DNA of 64,000 nt, taken from Brachycybe producta. Taxonomy: Eukaryota; Arthropoda; Diplopoda; Playtdesmida; Andrognathidae. A program made the translations under genes and the position numbers. Of the stretch, positions 44,231 through 55,599 are shown in pieces. The first letter of the stretch is position 1; every line of letters starts with the position of its first letter. The stretch is taken from assembly GCA_036925085.1 (NCBI GenBank), contig JAUPFP010000010.1, positions 3,178,474-3,242,473 of the forward strand. Direction: 5' to 3'. The notes beneath the pieces were generated by a model that was given only the letters and a program-made list of their open reading frames with translations, was not told the origin of the DNA and searched no databases.

Positions 44231-44843
44231 CCTGTCCCCTCCAGGTGGAGTTGCCTGGAGGTACAAATGGTCTAGTCAGCCATTTGTTCTGGGCAGTGTG
44301 TTGGAGGCAAGTGACTGAAGTGCTTCAATGCTGGAGGCCAAAGAGGCCTCCATTGTTTTCATTGTTCCATTGTGTTGGATCTTCTTTGTTTGGCCTGCTG
44401 GCCATTAGGTTTTTGTTTATTATATTGTGTTTCTTGGCTGGTGGAATGCACCAGCCAATTATGAATATATTTACCACTGCTTGTTAGTAAGTCATTAAAT
44501 ATCTTTTATTTTTAACCTTACTCTTTGTCGTGTCTGATTTGGGGAGTCACCGCAGAGAGGGTGGGATCTCCGGTCATTTGGGGAAATTTACCATTCTGTA
44601 TCCGTCATTTTGTGGCCGGTACTCGCGTCGGCTCGCAGTGGAAAAGATTCCACCGCAATATTCTCGTCGTGGCGGCATTTTACCGTCGTGTCTGTCGGGA
44701 GGAGGCTCCGTGCAGTCGTGGCTACCCTTGTTAACCATAGAGGGCTGCTACGGGTGCCATCCGTCCCCGTGAAGGAGCCTGGAGCCGGGTAAGTTTTATT
44801 TTTATAACACGCGGTATTGTGACGGACCAGTAGGGTCGTTACA
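44231..44843. other. LTR-like stretch, unassigned
   Basis: The right end reads GGTCGTTACA; on the minus strand that is TGTAACGACC, like the 5' ends of the LTRs above. ATTAAA near 44495 and a T-rich interior also fit an LTR. I found no second end or target duplication, so this is tentative. Confidence 0.3.
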
Positions 44844-45207
44844 CTTGCAAGGAACACTCCATTTTTCATGACTTATATAGCAGATGAACTGTTCATGTCA
44901 CCTCGAAAACACCAATATTATCTGAAAGAGAACGCATAAAACAATGTCGTCACTTGTTTTAATCCAAATATACCTATTCTGCTACGAGTTCTAGCAAGAT
45001 GCAACTAACTTTTTCATTCTATACCTCGTATATAATTAATCCCCTGAACAGATTTTTCTTATAAAACAATTTCTAGACTTATACTTCCACAAGTGAACTT
45101 TCGTATTAATGGTAACACCTATAAGGCCAAAACAATTATCCTTTTTTTTCTTCAATCAACGGCACTGTTTAGAGGCTATAAAGTGAATAGAGACTCCCGA
45201 GTAAAAA
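44844..45207. other. No gene seen
   Basis: No coding or repeat structure recognised. Confidence 0.45.
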
Positions 45208-46588
45208 TTAAACTTCATTCAAGCAACATGCACGCATCTTCATACCATATAAAAGCAAATATTAGTGACTTGTCAAAGCGTCGCGACTTGCTACTTAGTC
45301 GCCAAGCTTCTGTTCAAACAGAAGCTCCAGGTCGCAAACGTTTCAAGTCGCTACCGAACAACCAATCAGAGACCAGATTGTTTTGCATATAACGTCTTCG
45401 ATTCTTTCACTTCAATTTTAGTTGGGAGTACTACAGTATTCAAGGAATTTTTTATGACATCACTAGTCGCAGATGCTACGCTCAAGGTAGCATGTATGAA
45501 TTCCAGTCTAACACATGAAATGAGACATGGCAAAACCCCCCAAAAAACGGCAATTACCAACGTCAATGAGGATTACTTGAAAAAGCTGAAGAACATACTA
45601 AAGAATATACACACACTTGCACACTGCGACTATTGACTAGTTACTAGCATAGCTACTTGAAGTAGCAAGTCGCTAGTCGCTGGCACACACTACATATGTG
45701 CTGCACCTACAAACGTTTTGGGCATTTCTTCATGGTGTGATGTCATAAAACATGTTGAAGACGCCATATGCAACAAAATTTGGTCTCTGATTGATTGTTG
45801 GGAAGCTACTTGAAACGTTTGCGACCTGAAGCTTCTGTTTGAACAGAAGCTTGGCGACTGAGTAGCAATTAAGTCGCGATGCTTTGACTAAGTCGCTAAT
45901 AGTTGCTTGTATATGGTATGAAGATGCGCATGTTCACTGACGCTCGCTCGAGTAGTGATGTGCGATAGTCAAAAATAAACTATCCATAGCACTATCGATA
46001 GTATTTTACAGGACCGATAGATAGTATCGATAGTCACTTCACTATCGATAGTTTTCAACTTTTTTCAAGGTTGCAAATTAAAAACCTGTCTTAGTAGTTT
46101 TCCTGTTCCATAGCATACTTATTACAAGCCATTACACCATTACTCACTAATGTTACAATACAAAATTATACAACACAGTTTAAGAGTGCACAGTGCACAA
46201 GGTACGCACGTAACATTGCACAAAGTGCACAAGGTACACGTTCAAGTGAACAATATGCACACTGTGCACATTGCTCACTGCGTACATGGTTCACAATGTG
46301 CACACAGTGCATATGTACAAACGACAAATTGAAATAATTATGGCGCCATCTAGCATCCACTATTTCAGATACATTATTGTTTATGTGAGACAGTGTGTTG
46401 ATTTTTTTTTAAACTATAGATAGTTCGTAAAACTATCGATAGAACTATCGATTTCTAAACCACTCGATAGTTTGACTATCGAGTAGTTGACTATCCGCAC
46501 TATCGCGATAGTATTCGTATTCATATCGCTATCGGAACATCACTATGCTCGAGGTAGGTCGCTCGACGTCGCGTGAATGAAGTTAGTG
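45208..46588. mobile_element. Long inverted-repeat element, TTCATTCA ends
   Basis: Left half (ACTTGTCAAAGCGTCGCGAC, CCAAGCTTCTGTTCAAACAG) is repeated inverted at 45780-45960 (CTGTTTGAACAGAAGCTTGG). The outer ends are AAACTTCATTCA and TGAATGAAGTT. A third partial copy is at 47230-47605. A hAT MITE (45953-46545) is inserted in the right arm. No transposase seen. Confidence 0.65.
45953..46545. mobile_element. hAT-type MITE with CTATCGATAG arrays, nested
   Basis: Ends TAGTGATGTGCGATAG and, inverted, TAGTGATGTTCCGATAG. Flanks CGCTCGAG (45945-45952) and TGCTCGAG (46546-46553), 7 of 8 identical. Subterminal arrays of ACTATCGATAG on both sides. The centre (46180-46320) is an array of GTGCACA and GTACAC motifs. 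Confidence 0.8.
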
Positions 46589-46744
46589 TAAAGAGAGAGG
46601 GAGATTAGTGATGACCCTGATGTGATTGTATGTCATCATAAAACATCCTATTAAACTAAAAAGTATTTCTGGAACAACCACAACTGCAATTACAATAAGA
46701 CATTGTGCAGTACACTGTACAGTACGTTATATATAGGTGCGCGG

Positions 46745-46838
46745 CGTCCATAGCACCGCCGCAAAACCACCTTTTTGGAAATCAGGGCACCCTCCCTCGA
46801 ACCCCTCCTAAGAAAAAATCGTGAATCCGCCACTGATC
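46745..46838. mobile_element. hAT-like terminus fragment
   Basis: Right end reads, inverted, CAGTGGCGGATTCACGATTT, similar to the end at 29914. The other end is missing. Confidence 0.35.
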
Positions 46839-47229
46839 TCCTTGACATGTTTTCTTAAATTATTTCTGTCAATATTACAAGAAAACAAACTAAACCACTA
46901 AAATAGTATATAAGAACAGCAAGTTATTGGCAAGAGTAAATGTAATCAAAAACACTGACACAACTAACTTGTACGTTAATAAACAAACAGCCAACACAAT
47001 CTACAAAAATAAAACTTGTTATTTTAAGAGCTGGCTCAAATGTTGATAGAATTATTTGCTAGAGTGTTTTGGAGAATGTGTAGGGTGTCTTATTGACATT
47101 ATCATCATTATAGAGACAGCTACTAAATTCTCTAATTACAGAATAAACGTAACCACTTATAAGAGTCACTTTGTATGCATTGTTCATAATGCATCTATCT
47201 ATCTTAACCATGTCTTCAAATTCTTAAGC
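46839..47229. other. AT-rich stretch, no gene seen
   Basis: Nothing recognisable. Confidence 0.45.
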
Positions 47230-47605
47230 TTAAACTTCATTCACGCGACGTCGAGCAACCTACCTCGAGCAAACCTACCTGAGCAAGCGTCAGTGCACAT
47301 GCGCGTCTTTATAACACATACAAGCAACTATTAGCGACTTGTCAAAGCATCGCGACTTAATTGCTACTCAGTCGCCAAGCTTCTGTTCAAACAGAAAGTT
47401 CAGGTCGCAAACGTTTCAAGTCGCTACCCAACAACCAATCAGTGACCAGATTTTTTATGACATCACACACCATGAAGACACGCCCAAAATGTTTGCAGGT
47501 GCAGCACATATGTAGTGTGTGCCAGCGACTAGCGACTTGCTACTTCAAGTCGCTATGCTAGTCACTAGTCGCAGACGCTATGCTCAAGGTAGCAGGTATA
47601 AAGTT
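47230..47605. mobile_element. Partial copy of the 45208 inverted-repeat element
   Basis: Starts CTTCATTCACGCGACGTCGA and shares CCAAGCTTCTGTTCAAACAG, AACGTTTCAAGTCGCTACC and TATGTAGTGTGTGCCAGCGA with 45208-45960. Only one half is present. Confidence 0.7.
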
Positions 47606-47973
47606 CCAGCTTAAGATGACGCGTAAATTAGTTTTGAAACTTACCATATTATTGTTAAAAAGCATTATCAAAGCCAAACATTGTGATAAATAGAAAAGAA
47701 TTGGGGGGGGGGGGGGGGGGTGTTACACAATTTTTTATTCAGGATTGTAGAATATATTGTATACATTTACCAATTTTGAGACTTCTGGCCCCCCCCCCCC
47801 CACTGTGTTCGGCTTTACTTTTTTTTAGAGCATTTAAATATTATTTCCAATTTTGGCAGTTTTTTTTTTTAAATTCAATTCTTGTTTTATTTTACATTTT
47901 TTGAATGTTAAAAAATCCCCCTTTTCGTTCCTCTTAGAGCATTGAAATGTTTTTCAATTCATGGCAGATTTTT
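47606..47973. other. Homopolymer-rich stretch, no gene seen
   Basis: Poly-G (47702-47720) and poly-C (47790-47801) runs. AGAGCATT(T/G)AAAT repeats at 47827 and 47936. Confidence 0.5.
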
Positions 47974-48072
47974 GTAATACCCGGTATATTGTGATCGTCC
48001 AGAATGCTAGCCTGGGGGTGTCCGAATCCTTGCTGTCCCTCTCTCCCCGTGCGTACGTGCCTGTTTAGAGCG
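47974..48072 (+). mobile_element. Truncated LTR1-like 5' end
   Basis: Starts TGTAATACCCGGTATATTGT and continues to AGCCTGGGGGT, matching the first ~60 bp of LTR1 (TGTAACACCCGG... GCCTGGGGGT in copy F). The rest is absent. Confidence 0.55.
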
Positions 48073-49354
48073 GAGGAAGAAAATAAATTTTCTAACTTTT
48101 CCAGGGTTTACGTTTTTTTTTGGCCAAATTCCCTGAATTTTTTTTGAAAATTTTCTGTTTTCCCGTGATTTTCAGGTTGAGTGGCAAACGTGTAGGCCTA
48201 CTCGTTTCACTCAGTGTTACAACATGAGTGAATGGAGTCGATTTCAGCAAACCTAACGTTCTCAAACCTCTAAGACGACTGAGGGGCTTTTTTTTTTTTT
48301 TGCAAAAATCATTATAATTGGCCAAACCTATTGCAGTTCTGTAAACAGTTTTCAGAACTGAATTAATATCTGTAATCTTTTTTTTTTTTAATAATTAGAA
48401 AAAACTCAAAAAGTCAAAACCACTCCAAATTCAGGTTTTCTATCTCCTTACATGTTAAAAGGATTCCATTTTTTTTTTCGTTTCCTGAAAAATTTGAGTA
48501 ACTGGACTTCTCTGGATCTTCTTGTTTTTTAGAAGAAAAAAAAAGCTCCTCAATTGTGTTTGTGTGCTTTCAAATGCACCCCTTTCAACTGAAACCACCT
48601 CTCTCGTAAAATAACAAAACATGCAACCGAATTCAACAATAAACCCACACTTATTGAAAATTATTGTTCGTGTAGACCTCGGGACCACTTACGGACTGGA
48701 CAACAACCTGTATTCAATACTTGAAGACACATTTTTGGTCACAAAGACTCAAAAAAAGTCAAGACATGTTGACAAGTACATGTAGAATATGAGGGGCCCT
48801 CTCCCCCTTTTACCATCTCTCTCTTAGGTTAGCCAAACTTTTATACATATTACCTCAAAAGTAAAGCGGAATTGCATTGCAAAAGCAAAGAAGAAAAAAA
48901 GTAGAAGATACAAATGTACAATGTACATGGTCGGTCGATAATTTAGTTGTATTTTTCAAAGGGGACCCAAGAGAGTCCTAAAAAAAAATATATACATGTA
49001 TATACAGGAGAAATGCCGAATAACTGGATTGATGGCTAAGAAGAGAACACAACCTATACCTAACCCACTTGCCCCCCAATTCACCAACCCTCTATCCACC
49101 ACCTTCTTCCAATTTGGTAGTCAATTCACGGCCAAAAGGTTTACACAACAAACACAACACATAAAAAAAACACCAAAGTCCGCTCTTGTATACAAGACAA
49201 GACAGACAATTCATTTCTCAAGGGAACAAATAAAAATCCAGAAGACATAAGGAGAAGGAGAAGAAGAGTAAGAAACACAACCATCACAGTGAACCACCAA
49301 ACTGGTTGTCTAAGGGTTCTTCTTCTTCTGAAAACACACGTTACAAGTCATGTG

Positions 49355-49386
<32 letters not shown>

Positions 49387-49548
49387 CGATCTGTTGTGCC
49401 ATAATGCATACATTAAAAATGCAAAAATGATAAGATAGGCCTCAACATAATATTTCCGCCATCAACAACAGATAATATAAAGAGAGATATATACAACGAA
49501 GAAAACCGAGGGGGAATTCATTTACGATTGAAGAAAGGTGGGAGAGAT
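48073..49548. other. AT-rich stretch with (GT)n, no gene seen
   Basis: A GT microsatellite at about 49357-49387. The frames at 48092-48688 run through T/A homopolymers and show no domain. Confidence 0.5.
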
Positions 49549-49801
49549 CAGTGGCGTCACTAGGGTTGGTGTCACCCACTGCGGGTAACTCATGGTGTCA
49601 CTCTAAACCCGACTTCCTCTATGGACCTACTTCCCGAGATCCTTCTGTACCAGGCCAAATAGAATTCTTAGTAATGTACCCGGGTAAATGGGTAAATTTA
49701 GACCCTAAATTTACATTCTACAACATGTGTACACCCCCCTGTGATTGGTGTCACCCGGTGCGGTCCGCACCACACCAACACCCTCCTAGTAACGAAACTG
49801 A
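49549..49801. mobile_element. hAT-type MITE, CAGTGGCGTCACTAGG end
   Basis: Left end CAGTGGCGTCACTAGG, right end inverted CAGTTTCGTTACTAGG. Internal direct pair GGTGTCACCC near 49568 and 49747. Flanks GGAGAGAT and AGCGAGAT match at 6 of 8. An open frame across it is incidental. Confidence 0.6.
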
Positions 49802-49898
49802 GCGAGATACTCATTTCCGGTTTTTTTTTTTTCTTTTACAGGACTCAGGAATATCATCATAAGAGTTCTAAAAAATGGGTTGCATAATCTTGCATTGA

Positions 49899-49901
<3 letters not shown>

Positions 49902-49981
<80 letters not shown>
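49902..49981. repeat. (TA)n microsatellite, ~80 bp
   Basis: Uninterrupted AT dinucleotide run. The predicted YIYIYI peptides on both strands are artefacts. Confidence 0.95.
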
Positions 49982-49983
<2 letters not shown>

Positions 49984-50099
49984 CACCTTGGCTGGAAGAG
50001 TGGCACGACTGAAAAAAAACATTTCTTTTTGTAGAAATAAGTCATTTCAATACTTTAATAAATTTAGAAATATATTTTTAGTCAGGCTCAGACAAAAAG

Positions 50100-50250
50100 T
50101 GGCACAGGAATTTGCTAATTGAAAAATATTGTCAAAAACGATTTTTAAAATTAAAAATAAGTCAATAAAATCTTAAAAAAAGACTTAAAAATGAAGTGAC
50201 TTTTCCTGAGTCACCAAACGACGCCATTTTAAATTTCCAAAAACGAAAGT
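50100..50250. mobile_element. Fragment of the AAAGAGACCAT family
   Basis: Shares AAAATGAAGTGACTTTTC, GAGTCACCAAACGAC and CCATTTTAAATTTCC with 59700-59790 and 60340-60420. Ends not found here. Confidence 0.5.
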
Positions 50251-50256
50251 CTCCAC

Positions 50257-50446
50257 CGGCAATTAGAAATCGGGACGAACAGAAGTTGACTTCGTCCTTT
50301 TTATGACGAACGCAACTTCTAATTGGTTGGTTATGTAGTCTGACGTCACGTGCTCCGCCCTTCTACACAACTAATCAATTAGAAGTTGCCGGTCGTCATA
50401 AAAAGGGCGAAGCCAACTTCTGTTTGTCCCGATTTCTAATTGCCTG
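50257..50446. mobile_element. CTCCGCCC foldback MITE, copy 3
   Basis: The arms GGCAATTAGAAATCGGGACG and CCCGATTTCTAATTGCC. Inner GTTGACTTCGTCC, against GGGCGAAGCCAAC on the other arm. No target duplication visible. Confidence 0.8.
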
Positions 50447-50451
50447 TATTT

Positions 50452-50925
50452 GAGAGTGGCAACGGGTAAGAACCGAGCTGTTTCTACTCGGTTCGGAACC
50501 GGTTTAATCGGTTAACGGTTCGCGATTTTTTTGAAAACCGGTTCTGATCAGTTCGTGTCGATCTTGCAAGCGAACCGGTTCCCAACATGCATTTCGCAAA
50601 TTTGTGCAGCATATGCGCGGTATTTCACAGCTTTGCGTTCGCACACACAAACTAATGTGCTGTGCAAATCTGATAAAATATTTGAACCGGTTCGTCAAGA
50701 TTGACGAACTGATCAGAGCCGCGTTCGAACCGTACTGGTTCCCAATATGCATTAGCAGACTTGCGCAGCACATTAGTTATACAGGTGGCAAAGAGTATAG
50801 AGAACCAAACCAAATATACTCTCTGTTCGGAACAAGTTCTTATGAGTTCGACCGGTATAATCACTGACTATCTGACTATTGGCGAACCGGTTCTACCGGT
50901 TCCGAACCGTTGACATATCTCTATA
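50452..50925. mobile_element. MITE-like element rich in GAACCGGTT
   Basis: GAACCGGTT, AACCGGTTC and CGGTTC motifs occur more than ten times in both directions, clustered at the two ends. Inner blocks GTTCCCAACATGCAT and GTTCCCAATATGCATTAG are direct repeats. Ends not precisely defined. Confidence 0.5.
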
Positions 50926-51362
50926 TGAGACACCATCTCTTTCTAGAAATACCTTGAACTAGTAGTCGTCAAAAAATCTCTTAATTTAAAAATTAGATTA
51001 GACTTTTGAAAGGAAAGAAAAATATAACGAAACATGGCAAAACTAACCTTAAAGACAACACGACTTGAGTACGATGAGTTCTAGCGACTTAAACAACTCT
51101 TAAAAGTTATTTACTTTCATTCATCTAAAATCTAGATTAAAAAAAATACATATAAATTCAATTGCACAGTCAATTTAACTATTAAACCTGTCGTGTACAC
51201 TGCACAAACAAAAAAAAAACGATTCTTAACGTGGGCTTTCACGCGCGCTGTATTTCTTGTACCGCGAACTGTGTGCTGCATACATTTCGCAGCGCCATCT
51301 ATTGTGCAACACAGACAACCTAACATTTTCACATTTATTTCTTTACTATAGTGTGGCAACAA
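50926..51362. other. No gene seen
   Basis: No coding signal. TGTGCAACACAGA and CGCGCGCTG tracts only. Confidence 0.45.
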
Positions 51363-51400
51363 GTCATAAATGACGGGAGCAAAATTCTAGTTTAATTATG
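51363..51400 (-). mobile_element. Helitron 3' end remnant
   Basis: GTCATAAATGACGGGAGCAA repeats the terminal hairpin region of the next Helitron, but the CTAG end is gone. Confidence 0.55.
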
Positions 51401-51420
51401 CTACTAAAATTATTTAACTA

Positions 51421-51803
51421 CTAGTGGGGTAACCCGTCATAAATGACAGGAGCAAAATTCACAGGAAATTGTGCGCATGCGCGTCGTTTTTTCCTTTTTT
51501 TACTCCTTTCATTTCAATTTCAGTTTCCCCCTTCCACTTTTGCCCCTCCACGTTTCTCTCTCCCCCCTACACTTTTCCCTCACCCCTCCCACTTTTCTCT
51601 CTCTCTCTCCCCCTTCTACACTTTCCAATCTTTTCCCCTCACCCCCTCCCACTTTTCTCTCTCTCTCCCCCCTTCTACACTTTCCAAAGGAAGAGTTCAA
51701 CATATAGTTGACCTTGAGAAAAAAAAAACGGTTCATTTATTCAAATTCCGACGTGCTTCAATGATTTTTGTTACTCCACACACACAAACACACAGACCTG
51801 GGA
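51421..51803 (-). mobile_element. Non-autonomous Helitron, minus strand
   Basis: Minus-strand 5' end TCCCAGGTCTGTGTG at 51803, 3' end CTAG at 51421, flanked by A and T. The terminal hairpin is slightly decayed (one arm GACAGG). Contains two pyrimidine-rich tandem blocks (TCTACACTTTCC...). Confidence 0.85.
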
Positions 51804-51839
51804 TTTTATATATATAATTTTATTTTATAAGCACCTTAA

Positions 51840-52000
51840 TATTGTTTGGGTTCTTGGATCAGAAGAGCGCAACATAAAGTTGACTATGAGAAAGAAAATC
51901 GGTTCATTTAAATTTAAATTCCGACGTGCTTAAACGTTTTTGTCCTTGTTTGTACAGCATTATACACAGACAGACAAAGCTTAATATACTGTATATATAT
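51840..52000 (-). mobile_element. Diverged Helitron 5' part
   Basis: Shares GGTTCATTTAAATT, AAATTCCGACGTGCTT and a GTTGACTATGAGAAA block with the 5' half of the Helitrons, but more diverged and without either terminus. Confidence 0.5.
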
Positions 52001-52392
52001 AAAATTTATCACTGATAAGACATCATGAAACTGTCATAGACTGTATATGGAAGTCACCTAGGCGATATATAATAGTCGCAGACGCTTTGGTAGAAGGTTC
52101 TTCTTTGTGCCGAAAAAAAAAAATCACGACACTCAATTTTTTCAATTTCTTCCTTATGTTGCTTCTAAAACGCACCACACCACACAACCATAATTTTATT
52201 CCATTGTTCTCTTTCATTTGCATATTTATCAATCGTTACTTTGAAAAATTGTCTTGCAATCTTCACATGTATTGAACACTGTATACTACTGTAATATTAT
52301 ACTAGCAAACAATTGGATGTACGTGTGTCGTAAATTTGATGAAAGCAAGTCAACAACTTAGCACACAGATAAGTTTTCTTCCATTACCAGTG
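52001..52392. other. No gene seen
   Basis: No recognisable structure. Confidence 0.45.
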
Positions 52393-52396
52393 TTAA

Positions 52397-53292
52397 GAGG
52401 CTAGATACATCGTTTAGTTAAAAATTTCTCCGAATGTAGGCGCTGCGATCGTTTTTGATTGAAAAACGGTTTTTTAACGTTTTTTCTCCTGGTTCGAAGT
52501 CACATAATAATTAATAGAAAAATAATTTCGCTTCCTAACCTTATAAAAAGAAAACATTATGAAGCCAGTAGATTAATGTACGTAATAATTACTTTGTTAT
52601 TGTTCTGAGTTGTTTTTAACGGGAGTTCTTCAAATGTTTGTGTGACGGTTTTTTGCTCCTATGGGACTTAACATGGAGTTAAAAAAACGTAAGATTTTAA
52701 ATAATATTTAAAAATAGAAAGCCCTTTTAAAATTTAGAAAAAGGATTAACCCTGAGGACAATAAACACGTGTAAGTAAGTGCTAATTTTTCTGATTGCTC
52801 TAAATCATTTTTAATGAAAGTTCTCTTAACTTTTGTTGGACGGTGTTTTAGTCCTATGGGACTTAACATGGAGTTAAAAAACGTACGATTTTTAACGTTA
52901 TTAAAAAATAGGACCTTTTCAAAATTTATAAAAAGGAAACATCGTGAAGCCAATACATGAAAGTATGTGCTAATTATTTTGTTATTGTTCTAAATCGTTT
53001 TAACGAGAGTTTTTCAAATGTTTGTGGGACGGTTTTGGGGCCAATGGGATTTAACATGGGGTTAAAAAAACGAACGACTTTGAACGTTGTTTAAAAATAA
53101 AAGGACCTTTTCAAAATTTATATAAATCGAGCACGTAAAGAACAATACTTTTTATTGCAATTTGCGCTTTACTGTATTTTAATTGAGCGATTGGGAGGCG
53201 ATTTCTTTCAGTTTTAGTAACACTATATAAGAACACTCATTTGTCTCGTTGTCGTCTGCTCAAAACAACAAGATGGACGTGGATCTAGGCTC
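52397..53292. mobile_element. TTAA-flanked piggyBac-like element, copy 2
   Basis: TTAA at 52393-52396 and 53293-53296. Ends GAGGCTAGATACAT and, inverted, GAGCCTAGATCC. Relative to 2988-4402 it is inverted and shorter, keeps both ends, and has three ~190-bp internal units with ATGGGACTTAACATGGAG (about 52661, 52856 and 53046). Confidence 0.8.
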
Positions 53293-53296
53293 TTAA

Positions 53297-53732
53297 GTGC
53301 TATTGTGCATGTGGATTGTGTGCACTAAATGTCAATAATTCTCACAACATTCTATGGAATCAGAAGATTTGGACTCATGCAACAAACTGACAAAGTTCTA
53401 CTTTCTTTACAAGGTGACCAACAATGTCTTGTTACAAAGTATCAGGATGGCTTGATTTAGATCATTTTTTTAAAAAAAAAGCACATAGATTTAAATCGCA
53501 ATTTCATAACAACAACAAAAATGGACAATACCATAAAAATCAAGCAAATTAAATAATATTTGAAATTTTTCTATAAACATTTTTCTATAAAAAAATTGAA
53601 TTCATTTGGTGAAGGGAGTGGCAGGTGGTTCGGGTCATGTGGGCAGTGGCTACATTCCTGTTGAAACAACGTCTCGGGCATGTCTTTCACACTGGTCTTG
53701 TCTTCTAAACAGTTTTATAAGAATAAAATATA
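53297..53732. other. No gene seen
   Basis: AT-rich. Nothing recognisable. Confidence 0.45.
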
Positions 53733-54365
53733 AAGCCCCTATTACACTAGCAACTTTTGATGCAAATCAACTTGCAATGCAACTCGTGATGTGACTTGCA
53801 ACTAGAACTTTGTAATAAACTTCTATATCACAATATGCAAACCTAGTTACCAATCAAGTTTTCAAAACTTCGTTTATGTCAAGGGAACGACATTCAGGTG
53901 AATCTCGTATGGTATCGGAAGCCATTTTAATTTTAATTCACGTCTTTACTGAATTTTAAATTTTCAATTCTATTCTGGATATCCAGTAAAATGCAGCTAA
54001 AAAATAAAATGACTTTTCCATCCACACGATTCTGCTGTGAATCTTAGCGAAAATCGTACATGATTTTCTTAAATGTCTGCCCCCCCCCCCCTTCTTGGTT
54101 CGTGTCCATATTGTGATCAACTAACAGGCATTTCATAAACCGGAAGTCATGAAACCGGGAATTCGTTCAATGTTACATATGTCATTTCCGGCAAACAGCC
54201 TGATTGGTTGTTTGTCAGAAAGTTACATGAAACGTCTGTCAGAAGTTGAGCCTGTTCAACTCGGTGAGACTGAGTCTCACACTAATTAAAAATAAAAGTT
54301 TTATCAAGTTGCATGTCACATTGCACGTTTTCTTGCACCAAAAGTTGCTAGTTTAATAGCGGCTT
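53733..54365. mobile_element. Inverted-repeat element, TATTACACTAGCAACTTTT family, copy 1
   Basis: Left end CCCCTATTACACTAGCAACT, right end AAAAGTTGCTAGTTTAATAG, with inner GCAAGTCACATCA-like and TGCATGTCACATTGC arms. A second, inverted copy is at 61930-62440 with shared TCTGTCAGAAGTTGA. No coding capacity. Confidence 0.6.
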
Positions 54366-54411
54366 AAAAAGAAAGACAAGTTATAGATATTAAATTGGGT
54401 GGGGGAGGTCA

Positions 54412-54776
54412 ACAGGCAAGTGTAGACAGACAGGCAATTAGAAATCGGGACAAACAGAAGTTGGCTACGCCCTTTTTATGATGACGGGCAACTTCTAATT
54501 GGTTTGTTGTGTGGTTCGACGTTGAAAAGGGCGGAGCCTGTCACGTCAGACTACATAACCAACCAATTAGAAGTTGCGTTCGTCATAAAAAGGGCGGAGC
54601 CAACTTCTGTTTGTCCCGATTTCTAATTGCCTGTTGTAGCGAGCACTAGCTTTCCGTTTGCTCCTTTTAAGCGCGGGGCATGTGACATCAGACCAAATAA
54701 CAAACCAATTAGAAATGGATGACACTCATAAAAGGACAGAGCAAACGAAAAGCTAGTGCTGGCTACACTTGCCTGT
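54412..54776. mobile_element. Foldback MITE with ACAGGCAAGTGTAG ends, interrupted
   Basis: The left end ACAGGCAAGTGTAG and right end CTACACTTGCCTGT pair, with arms GCACTAGCTTTCCGTTTGCT and AGCAAACGAAAAGCTAGTGC. The left arm is interrupted by the 54430-54634 foldback, so an older member of the family received a younger one. Confidence 0.75.
54430..54634. mobile_element. CTCCGCCC foldback MITE, copy 4, nested
   Basis: ACAGGCAATTAGAAATCGGG to CCCGATTTCTAATTGCCTGT. Flanks TGTAGACAG and TGTAGCGAG (7 of 9) fit a 9-bp target duplication within the arm of the outer element. Confidence 0.8.
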
Positions 54777-55257
54777 GTGTGTGTGTGGGGGGGAGAGGTT
54801 CACCAGTCTTTGTGATCACTCTGTACAGTGTACACTTAACGTAATTAATAATGATGAGAGAGAATGGAAACTAAATCAAAACGTTTTCTATCTTCCAACC
54901 ATAATACAATAAAAACTTCATATATATTAAACAACAAAAAATTGAAATCAAAAACTCAAATAATATCTACTGTTTATATGAATAAAGGATTTAAATATGG
55001 AGCAAAGTTAAACGAAAAAAAAAAGTTGATGAAATCCACTGATGCAGCAACCATGGAAATAAACTGAGCGACCGTAATCCTAAAATTGGATCCTCTCAAA
55101 CTTCCCCCCCCCCTTTCTCCATTTTGGTCCAAAGTAAGCTCATTTCAAGTAACTCAGATGGAACCAGTTTATTTTTATTTTATTTTTAAATGGGAACAAC
55201 AATAAAAAAAGAAAGTTAAAAAGAATCGTTGGTTGGATTGAAGGGGACATTGACGTC
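54777..55257. other. AT-rich stretch, no gene seen
   Basis: Short GT run at 54776-54788. Nothing else. Confidence 0.45.
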
Positions 55258-55258
55258 T

Positions 55259-55599
55259 TAAGGCGCATTCACACTAGGCTGGTTTGCAAGCCGCTGATTG
55301 CTGCTGGCTATTAGCAGCAACAGCAAGCAGCGGCTGCTTTGTTTTCACACTTGTCCCGTCACTCTGCTGGTATTAGCAGTGCAAGGCATCCAATCACCGT
55401 CTTGCAAAAACACAAAATCGAACAACCAACCAACCAACCAAAGCAGTGGAGTTTCAACTACCCACTAGCGCCACTACTAGCGACAAAGGGTTCACACTAG
55501 CTGGTAGCACACTGGTAGCAGCAGGAAGGGGAGTCACATGACCAGCAAGCAGCAACCAGCAGCTGATAAACCAGCCTAGTGTGAATGCATGCGCCTTTA
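55259..55599. mobile_element. MITE with GCGCATTCACACTAGGCTGG ends
   Basis: Left end AAGGCGCATTCACACTAGG and right end CCTAGTGTGAATGCATGCGCC are inverted. Interior full of AGCAGC and CTGCTGG direct and inverted motifs. No coding capacity. Confidence 0.7.

Noticed and set aside
45093..45636. Two overlapping frames of 99 and 123 residues
   Set aside because: They fall in the arm of an inverted-repeat element whose other copies do not keep the frame.
48092..48688. Lys/Phe-rich frames
   Set aside because: They run through A/T homopolymers with no conserved motif.
49786..50122. YIYIYI-type frames on both strands
   Set aside because: Translation of the (TA)n tract at 49902-49981.
51443..51817. 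Pro/Ser/Phe-rich frames (also at 9588, 9919, 31857 and 60579)
   Set aside because: All read the pyrimidine-rich interior of Helitron copies in different frames. No codon preference or start is conserved.
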